The notes beneath the pieces are model-generated. The model did no database searches, was not told the origin of the DNA, and saw only the letters and a list, made by a program, of their open reading frames with translations. This document shows, piece by piece, positions 34,670 through 42,716 of a stretch of 50,208 nucleotides of DNA. Numbering within the stretch: position 1 is the stretch's first letter; every line of letters starts with the position of its first letter. The position numbers and the translations under genes are program-made. The stretch is from Vulcanimicrobiota bacterium (GTDB taxonomy: Bacteria; Vulcanimicrobiota; Vulcanimicrobiia; Eremiobacterales; Eremiobacteraceae), in assembly GCA_019235715.1 (NCBI GenBank), contig JAFAKE010000066.1, positions 1 through 50,208 of the forward strand. Direction: 5' to 3'.

Positions 34670-35938
34670 GTGGCCATCACATTGCAGACCGGACGGTCGA
34701 GCTTCACCACCTGGTATGATGAGAACCGCCGCAGGTCGGCGGCGCTCTTCGACATCGTGACGCCTGAGGCGTACGCCTCTCGCCCGATACCGCTGCGCCA
34801 TCCGGTGCGCTTCTACGAAGGCCATCTGCCGGCGTTCAGCTTCATCACGCTCGCGCGCGACGCGGCGGGCAAGCCCTCGATAGACGAGCGCATGGAGACG
34901 CTGTTCTATCGCGGCATCGATCCCGCGAGCGCGGCCGCAGCAGAACAGAGCGCGCCGCAGCAGTGGCCGGACCGAGCGCACGTGCAGGAGCTGGCCGCGA
35001 AATGGGATGCCGCGGTGCTCGACGTCCTGCGCGCAGCCGATGCCGGCGGCGCGGCGCTGAGCCCGCGCATACGCGAGGCGTCGTATACGATACTCGAGCA
35101 TGAGCCGATGCATCACGAGACATTGCTCTACATGCTGCACCAGGTGCCGCTCGAAGAAAAACACCGCACGTTTGGCGACGCAACGATCACGCCGGGCGGC
35201 GCGCCTGCGCGCAACGAGCGGATCCACATCAGGGCTGGACGGGCGACGTTGGGCGCGCGCCGCGAGCGCGCAGAGTTCGGTTGGGATAACGAATTCCAAG
35301 AGACGATCGTCGATGTGCAGCCATTCACCGTCGACAAGCACAGCGTGACGAATGCCGACTACCTCGAGTTCGTTGAGAACGGGGGCGGCCAAACGCCGCC
35401 CTTCTGGCGCAAGCGCGACGGGCGCTGGATGCAGTTGTGCATGTTCGAAGAGGTTTCGTTGCCCGCGGCGTGGCCCGCGTATGTCTCACACGAGCAAGCC
35501 AGCGCATACGCGCGCTGGCGCGGCGCGCGCCTGATGAGCGAAGCGGAATTTCATCGGGCGGCTTATGGCACGCCGGGCGGTGATGAGCGCGCGTATCCCT
35601 GGGGCGATGCCGCTCCCTCGGCCAACCATGGCAATTTCGGCTTTCAGCATTTCGAACCAATGCCGATCGGTGCGTATCCCGCCGGCGCAAGCGCGTGGGG
35701 CGTCGAGGATCTCGTCGGCAACGGATGGGAATGGACCTCGACGGTATTCGCTCCATTCGCCGGCTTCGAACGCATGCAATCCTATCCGGGATACTCAGCG
35801 GATTTCTTCGATAACCAGCACTACGTGATGCTCGGTGCATCGCCGGTGACTGCAACCGAGCTCATCCGCCGCAGTTTGCGCAATTGGTTCCGTCCCAATT
35901 ATCCCTACGTCTACGCGAAGTTCCGCCTGGCATACTAG
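34670..35938 (+). CDS. EgtB-like sulfoxide synthase (DinB_2 + FGE-sulfatase domains)
   Basis: The protein has 422 residues, starting at GTG with GGAG nine bases upstream. The N-terminal DinB-like domain carries the three iron ligands expected for EgtB: H52 in FYEGHLPAF, and H144 and H148 in ILEHEPMHHETL (HxxxH spacing). The C-terminal FGE/SUMF1 fold (from about residue 195) has VDKHSVTNADYLEF, ARWRGARLMSEAEF and VGNGWEWTSTVF. EgtB joins a thiol to hercynine in ergothioneine synthesis. EgtD and the lyase are not in the window. The position right after the sigma/anti-sigma pair suggests a redox-stress link. Some DinB/FGE proteins use other substrates. Confidence 0.85.
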   Translation: MAITLQTGRSSFTTWYDENRRRSAALFDIVTPEAYASRPIPLRHPVRFYEGHLPAFSFITLARDAAGKPSIDERMETLFYRGIDPASAAAAEQSAPQQWPDRAHVQELAAKWDAAVLDVLRAADAGGAALSPRIREASYTILEHEPMHHETLLYMLHQVPLEEKHRTFGDATITPGGAPARNERIHIRAGRATLGARRERAEFGWDNEFQETIVDVQPFTVDKHSVTNADYLEFVENGGGQTPPFWRKRDGRWMQLCMFEEVSLPAAWPAYVSHEQASAYARWRGARLMSEAEFHRAAYGTPGGDERAYPWGDAAPSANHGNFGFQHFEPMPIGAYPAGASAWGVEDLVGNGWEWTSTVFAPFAGFERMQSYPGYSADFFDNQHYVMLGASPVTATELIRRSLRNWFRPNYPYVYAKFRLAY

Positions 35939-35952
35939 CACGTTGTGACGCC

Positions 35953-35983
35953 GCGCGCGCGACCGTAGTGATTGCGCGCGCGC
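35953..35983. repeat. Alternating CG dyad after the EgtB-like gene
   Basis: Two runs of alternating C and G (GCGCGCGCG at 35953-35961 and CGCGCGCGC at 35975-35983) face each other across a 13-base spacer. They would form a nine-base-pair hairpin, but no T-run follows, so termination is uncertain. The sequence is also prone to Z-DNA. Confidence 0.45.
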
Positions 35984-36075
35984 CGCTGAGGTGAGCGCCA
36001 CCCCCAGTTGCGCCCGGCCTGCACGGACGATAAACTCAAGCGCGCTCGCGCCGATACCCCTGGCAGGGGGACACC

Positions 36076-36402
36076 ATGGAAGAAATCTGCGAAGACGCGA
36101 CCTGGCCGTACGAGAGCGCCCGCGCTGACCTCATCGCCGACGTCCGCAAGCACCGCGCAAGCCCGCGCGTCATCCAGACCGCGATTGACGCTTGCCGCCG
36201 GCACTTGAGCGAACGCACGATCAACGATGCCGCGCAGCGTAACGACGACATCCACAACGTGATGCGTAAAGCGATCGCTGAGACGATCGCAGAACTCGAA
36301 CGCGAGTTCAGCGGCAGCCACGACGACGCCATCATGCAGGCGCTCGTGATCGTCAACGACGTCGCCGCCAAACAACTCGGTTCGACCTCGCTTTTCCCCT
36401 AG
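36076..36402 (+). CDS. Small soluble protein of unknown function
   Basis: This protein of 108 residues is predicted mostly helical, with a charged first half (ADLIADVRKHRASPRVIQTA) and a repeated helix (NVMRKAIAETIAELEREFSG). There is no signal peptide or membrane segment. The ATG at 36076 has GGGGG about six bases upstream; that run is part of a short dyad, CCCCTGGCAGGGG. No family is recognised. It lies upstream of the CreD-like gene, which has its own promoter, so the two need not be linked. Confidence 0.75.
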   Translation: MEEICEDATWPYESARADLIADVRKHRASPRVIQTAIDACRRHLSERTINDAAQRNDDIHNVMRKAIAETIAELEREFSGSHDDAIMQALVIVNDVAAKQLGSTSLFP

Positions 36403-36437
36403 CTCCGGGACGCAGCGTAGATCAGCGCGATTCGCTC

Positions 36438-36499
36438 TTGCATTTCTCGTAACTTTGTGATACAAAGTAGGACAAGCAACTGACTTTGTGAGGCAAAGT
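36438..36499 (+). promoter_or_regulatory. Promoter with two ACTTTGT-N3-RCAAAGT operators
   Basis: TTGCAT (36438-36443) and TACAAA (36461-36466) are 17 bases apart, a good sigma-70-type pair. One perfect dyad, ACTTTGT-GAT-ACAAAGT (36452-36468), covers the spacer and -10. A second dyad with one mismatch, ACTTTGT-GAG-GCAAAGT (36483-36499), covers the leader and ribosome site. Their centres are 31 bases apart, about three helical turns. This is the layout of a repressor-controlled promoter of a dimeric winged-helix regulator. The regulator is not identified in this window. Confidence 0.72.
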
Positions 36500-36503
36500 G
36501 ACG

Positions 36504-37706
36504 ATGACGACTCGCATCATTGCGCTTATCTTGATATGGCTTGCGGCGACGGCAGGATGGATCGTGCTCGGCACCACGCTGTTGGTGCGCACCGAACAAA
36601 GCGATTCGGCGCAGCGCACGGCGCTGGGCGGTCTTTGGGGCCCCACGCAGACGCAAGTCGCGCCGAGCTTCTCCTATTTCACGCCCGCAAGCGGCGGCCA
36701 CAAGTCCTTCGTCACGACCGTGGACGCGGCGCGAAGCCGCATCGTTGTCGATCTCAACCTCGATCCGCGGCGCAAAGGCCTGCTCTGGTACAACACGTAC
36801 GGCGTGGCGTTTGCCGGCATGTATCGCGGCGGCAATCCGAATAACGCCGCGAGCGTGATATTCCGTCTGCCGCTTTGCGGCGACGGAGCGACCTATGATA
36901 ACGTGCGCGTCGTGGTGAACGGCCGGCCGGTCTCCACGACGGTGCGCGATGGCGAAGTCGTCGCTTCAGTCCCCGTCCGTAGCGGCGAGCCGACGAACGT
37001 CGCTGTATCGTACAATTCTCGCGGTGTCGGAACGTGGTCGTACTCGTTTGGCGAGGGCGTGAACGAAGCGCACGATTTCGATCTCGCGATGACGACAAAT
37101 TTTGGCGCAATCGATTTTTCCGGCGGCACGCTGTCGCCGACCACGGAGCGCCGCAGTGGGGATGGTTGGAAGTTGCGCTGGAACTATGGCGATCTCATCG
37201 CGGCACGGCCCATCAGCATGGTATTGCCGGAGCGGCTGCAGCCCGGTCCGCTCGCGCAGCGCATCACCTTCTGGGCGCCGCTCTCGCTCCTGTTCTATTT
37301 CTTCGTCGTCTTCATCATCGTGACGATCCGCCGCATCGACCTGCACCCGATGAATTATTTCTTCTTAGCCGCCTCGTTCTTCGCGTTCCATCTTCTGTTC
37401 GCGTATACGGTCGACCGCCTCGCGGTCGGCGCCGCGTTCGCGCTCTGCTCGCTGGTCTCGATGTTCTTGACGATCAGCTATCTGCGCATCGTCGCCGGCT
37501 GGCGCTTCGCGGCAGTCGAGGCCGGGCTCGCGCAGGTCTTCTATTTGATCCTCTTTTCGCTGGCGTTGTTCAACGAGGGATCGAGCGGACTCGCCATTAC
37601 GGTCGGCGCGATCCTGACGCTCTTCGTCACGATGCAGGTGACGGCGCGCATCAAATGGGGCGAGCGTTTTGCACCCGCGGCCTCCGCAGGCGCGGCCGCG
37701 CACTAG
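36504..37706 (+). CDS. CreD-like inner membrane protein
   Basis: The protein is about 400 residues. One N-terminal membrane helix (IIALILIWLAATAGWIVLGT) is followed by a large extracytoplasmic domain to about residue 255, then four or five C-terminal helices. CreD-type elements are visible: RRIDLHPMNYFFLAASFFAF and LFNEGSSGLAITVGAILTLF. CreD proteins are linked to envelope stress and colicin tolerance, but their activity is not known. ATG 36504 is chosen over GTG 36498, with GAGG upstream. Transcription is predicted to be controlled by two ACTTTGT dyads. Its stop shares CTAG with the convergent ketosynthase gene. Confidence 0.85.
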   Translation: MTTRIIALILIWLAATAGWIVLGTTLLVRTEQSDSAQRTALGGLWGPTQTQVAPSFSYFTPASGGHKSFVTTVDAARSRIVVDLNLDPRRKGLLWYNTYGVAFAGMYRGGNPNNAASVIFRLPLCGDGATYDNVRVVVNGRPVSTTVRDGEVVASVPVRSGEPTNVAVSYNSRGVGTWSYSFGEGVNEAHDFDLAMTTNFGAIDFSGGTLSPTTERRSGDGWKLRWNYGDLIAARPISMVLPERLQPGPLAQRITFWAPLSLLFYFFVVFIIVTIRRIDLHPMNYFFLAASFFAFHLLFAYTVDRLAVGAAFALCSLVSMFLTISYLRIVAGWRFAAVEAGLAQVFYLILFSLALFNEGSSGLAITVGAILTLFVTMQVTARIKWGERFAPAASAGAAAH

Positions 37707-38935
37707 GCGGCTTTGAAGACGAGCGCCGCGTTGAGGCCCCCGAACCCGAAGCTGTTGGAGAGCACGACCTTCTGCTTGAGCGGCGTAGGAACTGCCGGCG
37801 AATAGCGCAGGTCGCAGCCTGCGGCAGGCGTTTGGAGATTCACCGTCGGCACCACGAGGCTGTCGCGGATGCCGAGCGCGCATAACGCAGCCTCCACAGA
37901 TCCGGTTGCGCCGAGCGCGTGACCCATCATGCCTTTGATGCCCGAGACGATCACGTTGTTGGCTGCTGCGCCGAATACGTCGCGGATCGCGCGGCTTTCG
38001 GTCGGGTCGTTGAGCGGGGTCGACGAGCCGTGCGCGTTGATATGATCGACATCGGCAGGCTCGACGTCTGCATCGCGCATCGCCAAGCGCATCGCGCGCT
38101 TGGCTTCGCGCCCGTCTTCGCGCGGAGCGGCCATGTGCGAGCCGTCGTTGGTGAGCGCGTAGCCGGAGATCTCGGCGTACGGGGTTGCACCGCGCGCGAC
38201 GACGTCTTCTTCGCGCTCGAGCAGCATCAGACACGCGGCCTCCGCCATGACGAACCCATCGCGCTGGGCATCGAACGGTCTGCTCGCGCTCGAGGGATCG
38301 TCGTTGCGCTGCGACATCGACTTGATGACGTCGAAGGCGCCGAAGATCAAAGGCGTCAGCGGGATCTCGACCCCGCCGGCGAGCGCGCGGCGCGCGAGGC
38401 CGCTGCGCACGGCGTGAAACGCATCGCCCAGCGCGACCGCACCGGCCGCGCACGAATTCGAATTTGAAACCGTCGGGCCGTGGATGCCGAAGTGGATCGC
38501 GATGTTGCAGCACGCCGCGGCAGGAAAGACCGAGAGAGCGAGCATCGGGTGCACGCCTTTGATCCCGCGCTCGATGAAATTATGGAGCTGCGTCTCACCG
38601 TACGCGGCGCCGCCGAGCGCGCTGCCGACCCACACGCCGAAATCCTCATCGTCTCCGCTGGGGATGAACGACGCGTCTTCGAGCGCGAGCCGAGCCGCGG
38701 CGATCGAGAATTGTGCGAAGCGCTCGGAGCGCTGCGCCGCGCGTTTATCGAGAAAATCCGCAGGATCGAACTCATCGACTTGGCCTGCGACCTTTGAGCG
38801 GAATGGCGCCGCGTCAAAGCGCGCGAGGCCGCGCACGCCGCGCTTGCCTGCAAGTGCGCCTTTCCACAATCCCTCGCGCCCGATTCCAATCGGCGTGACC
38901 GCGCCGATGCCGGTGATATAGACCTTGTGGTTCAC
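37703..38935 (-). CDS. Beta-ketoacyl-ACP synthase (FabF/KAS II family)
   Basis: The protein has 410 residues from GTG 38935, which overlaps the SRPBCC stop (GTGA). The catalytic triad is C162 (SNSCAAG), H302 (HINAHGSSTP) and H339 (KGMMGHALGATG). The N-terminus VYITGIGAVTPIGIGREGLW and the C-terminal SNSFGFGGLNAALVF are typical of condensing enzymes. It joins malonyl-ACP to an acyl chain. Its position in an overlapping trio with SRPBCC and FAD-reductase genes, and not with fab genes, points to a specialised or polyketide-like product. The product is not known. No acyl carrier protein gene is beside it. Confidence 0.93.
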   Translation of the reverse strand: MNHKVYITGIGAVTPIGIGREGLWKGALAGKRGVRGLARFDAAPFRSKVAGQVDEFDPADFLDKRAAQRSERFAQFSIAAARLALEDASFIPSGDDEDFGVWVGSALGGAAYGETQLHNFIERGIKGVHPMLALSVFPAAACCNIAIHFGIHGPTVSNSNSCAAGAVALGDAFHAVRSGLARRALAGGVEIPLTPLIFGAFDVIKSMSQRNDDPSSASRPFDAQRDGFVMAEAACLMLLEREEDVVARGATPYAEISGYALTNDGSHMAAPREDGREAKRAMRLAMRDADVEPADVDHINAHGSSTPLNDPTESRAIRDVFGAAANNVIVSGIKGMMGHALGATGSVEAALCALGIRDSLVVPTVNLQTPAAGCDLRYSPAVPTPLKQKVVLSNSFGFGGLNAALVFKAA

Positions 38936-39381
38936 GTCGCTGCCTCTGCTAGCTCTTTCATGCGCGCGAGCGTTTTGCCCGCGATGCTCTGGATGAAGAA
39001 GTCTCCGATGATGCGCTCGCCGATCCAGCTGCCGACGAGCGGTATGCGGCGAAAGTCGAGGTCGTGGATGATGCTCACGCGCGTGCCGCCGGCGATCGGC
39101 GCGAAGATCCACGCGACCTTCATTCCAGCAGTCCAGCCTGAAAGGTGCGTGAATTCAATGCGCGGCGTCACCGGATCGAGGCGTTGCTCGGTCGTCCAGC
39201 GCACAGGGATCCACCCGCGGCGTGCTGCCATGACTGCGATGCGGCTGCTCGGCTGCTCGCGCGTAACGGTCACGTAGCGGTAGTGCGGCAGCAGCTGCGG
39301 CCACCGCCCGATGTCCTGCGCGAACGCGTAGACCGTCTGCGCCGGGGCGGCGATATCGATCGAGCGCTGCGCGTGCATCAT
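38932..39381 (-). CDS. SRPBCC (START/Bet v1-like) protein, cyclase-like
   Basis: This protein of 149 residues has the helix-grip pattern: SIDIAAPAQTVYAFAQDIGR at the start, a 'WPQLLPHYR' turn, strand pairs such as WTTEQRLDPVTPRIEFTHLS, and a long C-terminal helix (FFIQSIAGKTLARMKELAEA). Members bind hydrophobic ligands in a cavity, and some are polyketide cyclases/aromatases. ATG 39381 overlaps the oxidoreductase stop (ATGA), and its own stop overlaps the ketosynthase start. These overlaps suggest a shared pathway. Confidence 0.88.
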   Translation of the reverse strand: MMHAQRSIDIAAPAQTVYAFAQDIGRWPQLLPHYRYVTVTREQPSSRIAVMAARRGWIPVRWTTEQRLDPVTPRIEFTHLSGWTAGMKVAWIFAPIAGGTRVSIIHDLDFRRIPLVGSWIGERIIGDFFIQSIAGKTLARMKELAEAAT

Positions 39382-40547
39382 GCGATCAGATCCCACGCGA
39401 GCGCAAGCCGCTGCTCGTCAGCCGCCGCGCCGGCGACGACAGCGAGTAATTGGTCGGCAAGCTCCGGCCGGCGCGCGAGCTTACGCGCCGCGCGTCCGCG
39501 CAGCCAGGGCACGCGCAGCAGCGCGTCGACGCTGCGCGCCACCAAGCGAATGCGGCGCGCCGCGCGCGCGCGCTCGAGCACGTACGGACGCGTCGCGCGT
39601 TCCGGCGGCGTCCCCGCCGCGAGTGCGAGCGCCGCATTGGCCGCCGCGCCCGAGAGTCCCACTGCGAGTGCGATGCCTTGACCCAAGAACGGATCGAGCA
39701 ACTCAGCCGCATCGCCCGCCAGGATCGCGCGCCCATGCGCAGGCGCGCGCGCACGATAGCGCAGCGGACCGACGGCGACGCGGCGCACGAGATCCTTGCG
39801 TTGCATGCCGTACCGCCCGCCGCTGACGCCGCGCACGCAACGATCGGCTTCGTCGTCGAGCAATGCGCGCGGCATGACGAGCATGACGTTTGCCAAACCG
39901 CCGCCAAGCGGATTGCGCGCGTAATACCCGCGCTCGCCGACGAACATCTCGATCTCGTCAGAATCGCCGAGCGTCTGTTGGTGCCCGCCGACCGCCCAGC
40001 GGCCTCCGCGCCGTTGCGCGCCGGATAACCCGAGCCGCGCCGCAACCGCCGACCACGAGCCGTCAGCGCCGACGAGCGCTCGCGCGCGGATCGCGTGCTC
40101 GTCGCCCGCCTCATCGCGATACTGAACGTCGACGTGCTCCCGGGTTTGTGCGGCAGCCGTGAACGTGCCGCTGATGAGATGCGCGCCCGCTGCCTGCGCG
40201 GCAGCGGCAAGCGCGAAGTCAAAGTCGCTGCGCGCGATCGATAATCCGCCAAGGCCGGGCAGTCGCATTCTCACCGGCCCGATGCCGAAACCCGCCAAGC
40301 TCAGCGATGTCAATGCGTGCGCGCGCGCGCGCACTTCGCCCAACAGGTTCAGTGCTGCGAGCGCGTCGAGCGTGACGGGACTGAGATATTCGCCGCACAC
40401 TTTGGTGCGCGGCATACGCGCGCGCTCGAGCAGGATCGTATGCGCGCCGCGGCGCGCAGCGACAAGCGCGGCGCTCGCGCCCGCCGGTCCGGCGCCGACG
40501 ACGAGAATGTCGGCGTTCAGATCCGGGGCGCGTGCGCCGGATTTCAT
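39378..40547 (-). CDS. FAD-dependent oxidoreductase, geranylgeranyl-reductase-like
   Basis: The protein has 389 residues from ATG 40547. The FAD Rossmann motif VVGAGPAGASAALVAARRGA lies near residue 15, followed by the RMPRTKVCGEYLSP segment (the cysteine motif of the GGR family). The second FAD contact ILAGDAAELLDPFLGQGIAL is near residue 270. Homologues reduce isoprenoid or polyketide double bonds, hydroxylate aromatics or act as flavin halogenases; the halogenase WxWxIP motif is absent. It begins the overlapping trio with the SRPBCC and ketosynthase genes, seven bases after a small membrane protein gene. Confidence 0.92.
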   Translation of the reverse strand: MKSGARAPDLNADILVVGAGPAGASAALVAARRGAHTILLERARMPRTKVCGEYLSPVTLDALAALNLLGEVRARAHALTSLSLAGFGIGPVRMRLPGLGGLSIARSDFDFALAAAAQAAGAHLISGTFTAAAQTREHVDVQYRDEAGDEHAIRARALVGADGSWSAVAARLGLSGAQRRGGRWAVGGHQQTLGDSDEIEMFVGERGYYARNPLGGGLANVMLVMPRALLDDEADRCVRGVSGGRYGMQRKDLVRRVAVGPLRYRARAPAHGRAILAGDAAELLDPFLGQGIALAVGLSGAAANAALALAAGTPPERATRPYVLERARAARRIRLVARSVDALLRVPWLRGRAARKLARRPELADQLLAVVAGAAADEQRLALAWDLIA

Positions 40548-40554
40548 GGCAAGG

Positions 40555-41052
40555 TCAGGTGGTTGCTCGTCGAGCAGAGCGGCGCGCAGCGGCAGGCCTC
40601 GCCGCGGCGGGCGCACCGGCGATCCAGAACAGCAGCGCGGCGAGCACGAGGATGCCGACGACGCAGCCCAGCACGACCGACGTCACCGAGCCCACGGTGC
40701 GGATGACGTACGGGCTCCATTCGCTGCCGTCGCCGGTGGCCAGATCGATGACGGCGACGACGCGATAGGCGCGCAGATCCGCAAGGGTCGGTGTCACGCG
40801 CACGCTTGCGCCGCTGCGCGCGTTCGTGGACGCGTCGCCGAAGGCATACGGCGGCAAGCCATTGCCATTGGCGATGAACGGCTGCGCGAGATAGTAGCCG
40901 CTGACGAGCGCATAGCCGCGATGTTGCGCGCCCGGCTGCGCCAGCGTCGCGATCGAGCGAGGCCAGGGGACAAGTCCGCCAGCCGCAAGCGCCCCATATG
41001 TCAGCGCGACGAGCGCGAACAAGCCGACCGTCCAGCCGATGCGCCGCGACAT
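40555..41052 (-). CDS. Small membrane protein of unknown function
   Basis: The protein is about 165 residues from ATG 41052. An N-terminal membrane helix (IGWTVGLFALVALTYGALAA) and a C-terminal helix (SVVLGCVVGILVLAALLFWIA) flank an extracytoplasmic beta-rich domain, as in small membrane-anchored proteins. The tail is Arg/Ala-rich. A TTG at 41088 inside the P5C dehydrogenase end is an alternative start that would couple translation. It precedes the FAD reductase gene by seven bases and may be the first gene of that transcript. No family is recognised. Confidence 0.78.
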   Translation of the reverse strand: MSRRIGWTVGLFALVALTYGALAAGGLVPWPRSIATLAQPGAQHRGYALVSGYYLAQPFIANGNGLPPYAFGDASTNARSGASVRVTPTLADLRAYRVVAVIDLATGDGSEWSPYVIRTVGSVTSVVLGCVVGILVLAALLFWIAGAPAAARPAAARRSARRATT

Positions 41053-41080
41053 CGGCGCCGCGCCTGCGGAGCGTCCTGCG

Positions 41081-42649
41081 TCAGCCAACTTTTTCGCTCA
41101 CGCTCTTGGCCTGCAAGAACAGCAGCAGGTAGTCCGGGCCACCCGCTTTCGAATCCGTTCCCGACATGTTGAAACCGCCGAACGGATGGGCGCCGACCAT
41201 GGCGCCCGTGCACTTGCGGTTGAAATACAGATTGCCGACGTGAAACTCGTCGCGCGCGCGCTCGAGTTTCGAACGATCCTGCGAGTACACGGATCCGGTC
41301 AGTCCGTATTCCGTATTGTTCGCGATGCGCAGCGCATCATCGTAGTCCTTCGCTTTGATCACCGCGAGCACAGGGCCGAAGATCTCTTCTTGCGCGATCT
41401 TCGCATCCGGCTTGACGTCGGCGATGACGGTCGGCTGCATGTAGTATCCCTCGCCGGACGCACGCTCGCCACCGGCGATCAGCGTGCCTTCTTTCTTTCC
41501 CTCGGCGACGTACGATTCTATTTTCTTCAGCGAACCTTCATTGATGACCGGGCCCATGGTGACGCTCGGGTCTGCCGGGTCGCCGGTATTGATCGTGGCG
41601 ACGCGCTTTTTAAGCCGGTTCACGAACTCGTCGTAGATGGGCGCCTCGACGATCGCGCGCGAGCACGCCGAGCACTTCTGACCCTGGAAGCCGAACGCCG
41701 AGGCCGCCACGCCGTCGACCGCTGCGTCCAAGTCGGCGTCAGCGGCGACAACGATCGAATCTTTGCCGCCCATCTCGGCGACCACGCGCTTGATCCAGAT
41801 CTGCCCCGCTTGCGGCGTCGCGGCGAGCTGGTTGATGTGCAGCCCGACCTCTTTGCTGCCCGTGAACGAGATGAAGCGCACGCGCGGATGCTGCACGAGC
41901 AGATCGCCGATCTCGCTGCCCGATCCCGTGACGAGATTGACGACGCCCGGCGGCATGCCCGCTTGTTCCAACAGTTCGACGAACTTGTACGCGATGACGG
42001 GCGAGTCGCTGGAAGGCTTGAGCACGACCGCGTTGCCGGCGACGATCGCGGCCGACGTCATGCCCGCCATGATCGCAAACGCGAAGTTCCAGGGCGGGAT
42101 GATGACGCCGACGCCGAGCGGGATGTAGATCATCGCGTTCTTCTCGCCTGGAACCGGGGTTACGGGATGCGGGCCATCCAGACGCAGCATCTCGCGCGCA
42201 TAGTATTCGAGAAAATCGATGCCTTCGGCGACGTCGCCGTCGGCTTCGCCCCAGCTCTTGCCCACTTCGAGCACGAGCAGCGCATCGAACTCAAAACGGC
42301 GTGCACGCGTCAGCTCTGCGGCTTTGAACAGCAGCGCGGCGCGCTGCGCCGCGGGCACCTTCGACCAGCTGTAAAACGCCTGCTCGGCCGCGGCCACGGC
42401 CTCGCGCGCCTGCGCGGGCGATGCTTTCTGCACGGTGCCGACCGACTCGCTCGGCTTGGCCGGGTTGGACGTCTTGAACGTGCCGGCGCCGCGCACGCGA
42501 CGGCCGTTGATGATGAGATCGTACGTCGCTGATCCGCCGGCGCGTACGGCGGCAAGCGCCGCTTCCATCTTCGCTTTGTTCGCAGGATCTTTGAAATCGA
42601 TAAGCGCTTCGTTCTTGAATTCCGACACGCGCTCTAAGACGGTTGCCAT
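41081..42649 (-). CDS. pruA: L-glutamate gamma-semialdehyde (1-pyrroline-5-carboxylate) dehydrogenase
   Basis: The protein has 522 residues. The catalytic cysteine lies in GFQGQKCSACSR and the general-base glutamate in VVAEMGGKDSIVV. The NAD-binding motif FTGSKEVGLHI, the substrate-entry segment PPWNFAFAIMAGMTSAAIVA and the C-terminal CTGAMVGAHPFGGFNMSGTD are typical of the proline-catabolism P5CDH family (RocA/PruA). It oxidises glutamate semialdehyde to glutamate with NAD. Proline dehydrogenase is not in the window. It lies 67 bases downstream of the MocR regulator on the same strand, which may control it. Confidence 0.95.
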   Translation of the reverse strand: MATVLERVSEFKNEALIDFKDPANKAKMEAALAAVRAGGSATYDLIINGRRVRGAGTFKTSNPAKPSESVGTVQKASPAQAREAVAAAEQAFYSWSKVPAAQRAALLFKAAELTRARRFEFDALLVLEVGKSWGEADGDVAEGIDFLEYYAREMLRLDGPHPVTPVPGEKNAMIYIPLGVGVIIPPWNFAFAIMAGMTSAAIVAGNAVVLKPSSDSPVIAYKFVELLEQAGMPPGVVNLVTGSGSEIGDLLVQHPRVRFISFTGSKEVGLHINQLAATPQAGQIWIKRVVAEMGGKDSIVVAADADLDAAVDGVAASAFGFQGQKCSACSRAIVEAPIYDEFVNRLKKRVATINTGDPADPSVTMGPVINEGSLKKIESYVAEGKKEGTLIAGGERASGEGYYMQPTVIADVKPDAKIAQEEIFGPVLAVIKAKDYDDALRIANNTEYGLTGSVYSQDRSKLERARDEFHVGNLYFNRKCTGAMVGAHPFGGFNMSGTDSKAGGPDYLLLFLQAKSVSEKVG

Positions 42650-42716
42650 GTTTCCCCTCGTGATCGTGAGCTTTTAAGACTAGCCCGGCGCCATTCGTTG
42701 ACGGGCTTTGACGCCC

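Noticed and set aside
41039-42532. 497-codon plus-strand frame opposite the P5C dehydrogenase
   Set aside because: The catalytic residues belong to the minus-strand gene; this frame is the reading-frame mirror typical of high GC.
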